18,291 nucleotides of DNA, taken from Planctomycetaceae bacterium UBA4655. GTDB taxonomy: Bacteria; Planctomycetota; Planctomycetia; Pirellulales; UBA1268. The notes under the pieces were generated by a model. That model was not told the DNA's origin, searched no databases, and saw nothing but the letters and a program-made list of their open reading frames with translations. This document shows, piece by piece, positions 18,260 through 18,291 of this stretch (within the stretch, counting starts at the first letter, position 1; each line of letters begins with the position of its first letter). The DNA is taken from NCBI GenBank assembly GCA_002405515.1, contig DHLZ01000174.1, forward strand, positions 1 through 18,291, read 5' to 3'. The position numbers and the translations under genes were made by a program.

Positions 18260-18291
18260 CTGAATCGTGTGGAATCCCGATGACCTGATCG

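Overview
The window is GC-rich DNA from a bacterial chromosome. It looks like a planctomycete, most likely of the Pirellula/Rhodopirellula group. The reasons are a calpain-type cysteine protease, two RTX proteins that start with an 'EPLE-R-x-M' motif, an ECF sigma factor next to a membrane Ser/Thr kinase with a PEGA domain, few Shine-Dalgarno sequences, and planctomycete-style inverted repeats between genes. This assignment is an inference from gene content.

Left part (1-5215): the C-terminal three quarters of an RND efflux permease overlaps by ATGA a 3-methyladenine DNA glycosylase. The glycosylase converges, two bases apart, on a reverse-strand exported calpain-like protease with RTX repeats. 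A gene-free stretch of about 350 bases and a small secreted protein follow.

Middle part (5216-8868): a signalling cluster. A reverse-strand pair (ECF sigma factor, then a Ser/Thr kinase with one membrane span and an outer PEGA domain) is divergent from an exported protein with its own PEGA domain and two STN-like repeats. Sixty bases just past the kinase stop are a 90% identical copy of the 3' end of the pyruvate carboxylase gene 3.7 kb away.

Right part (8911-18291): housekeeping genes. Pyruvate carboxylase (1149 aa, all domains) lies downstream of tsaB (tRNA t6A synthesis) on the reverse strand. tsaB is divergent from a YfcE-like metallophosphoesterase. After a 470-base repeat-rich gap comes yidC, whose periplasmic domain carries a PDZ-like insertion. 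The window ends with an RTX protein that has a very acidic linker and a PPC-like C-terminal domain, followed by the start of an inverted or tandem repeat.

No tRNA, rRNA, CRISPR array, transposase or integrase was seen. The most unusual items are the YidC-PDZ fusion, the ECF/kinase/PEGA module, the shared N-terminal motif of the two RTX proteins, and the displaced pyruvate carboxylase tail.
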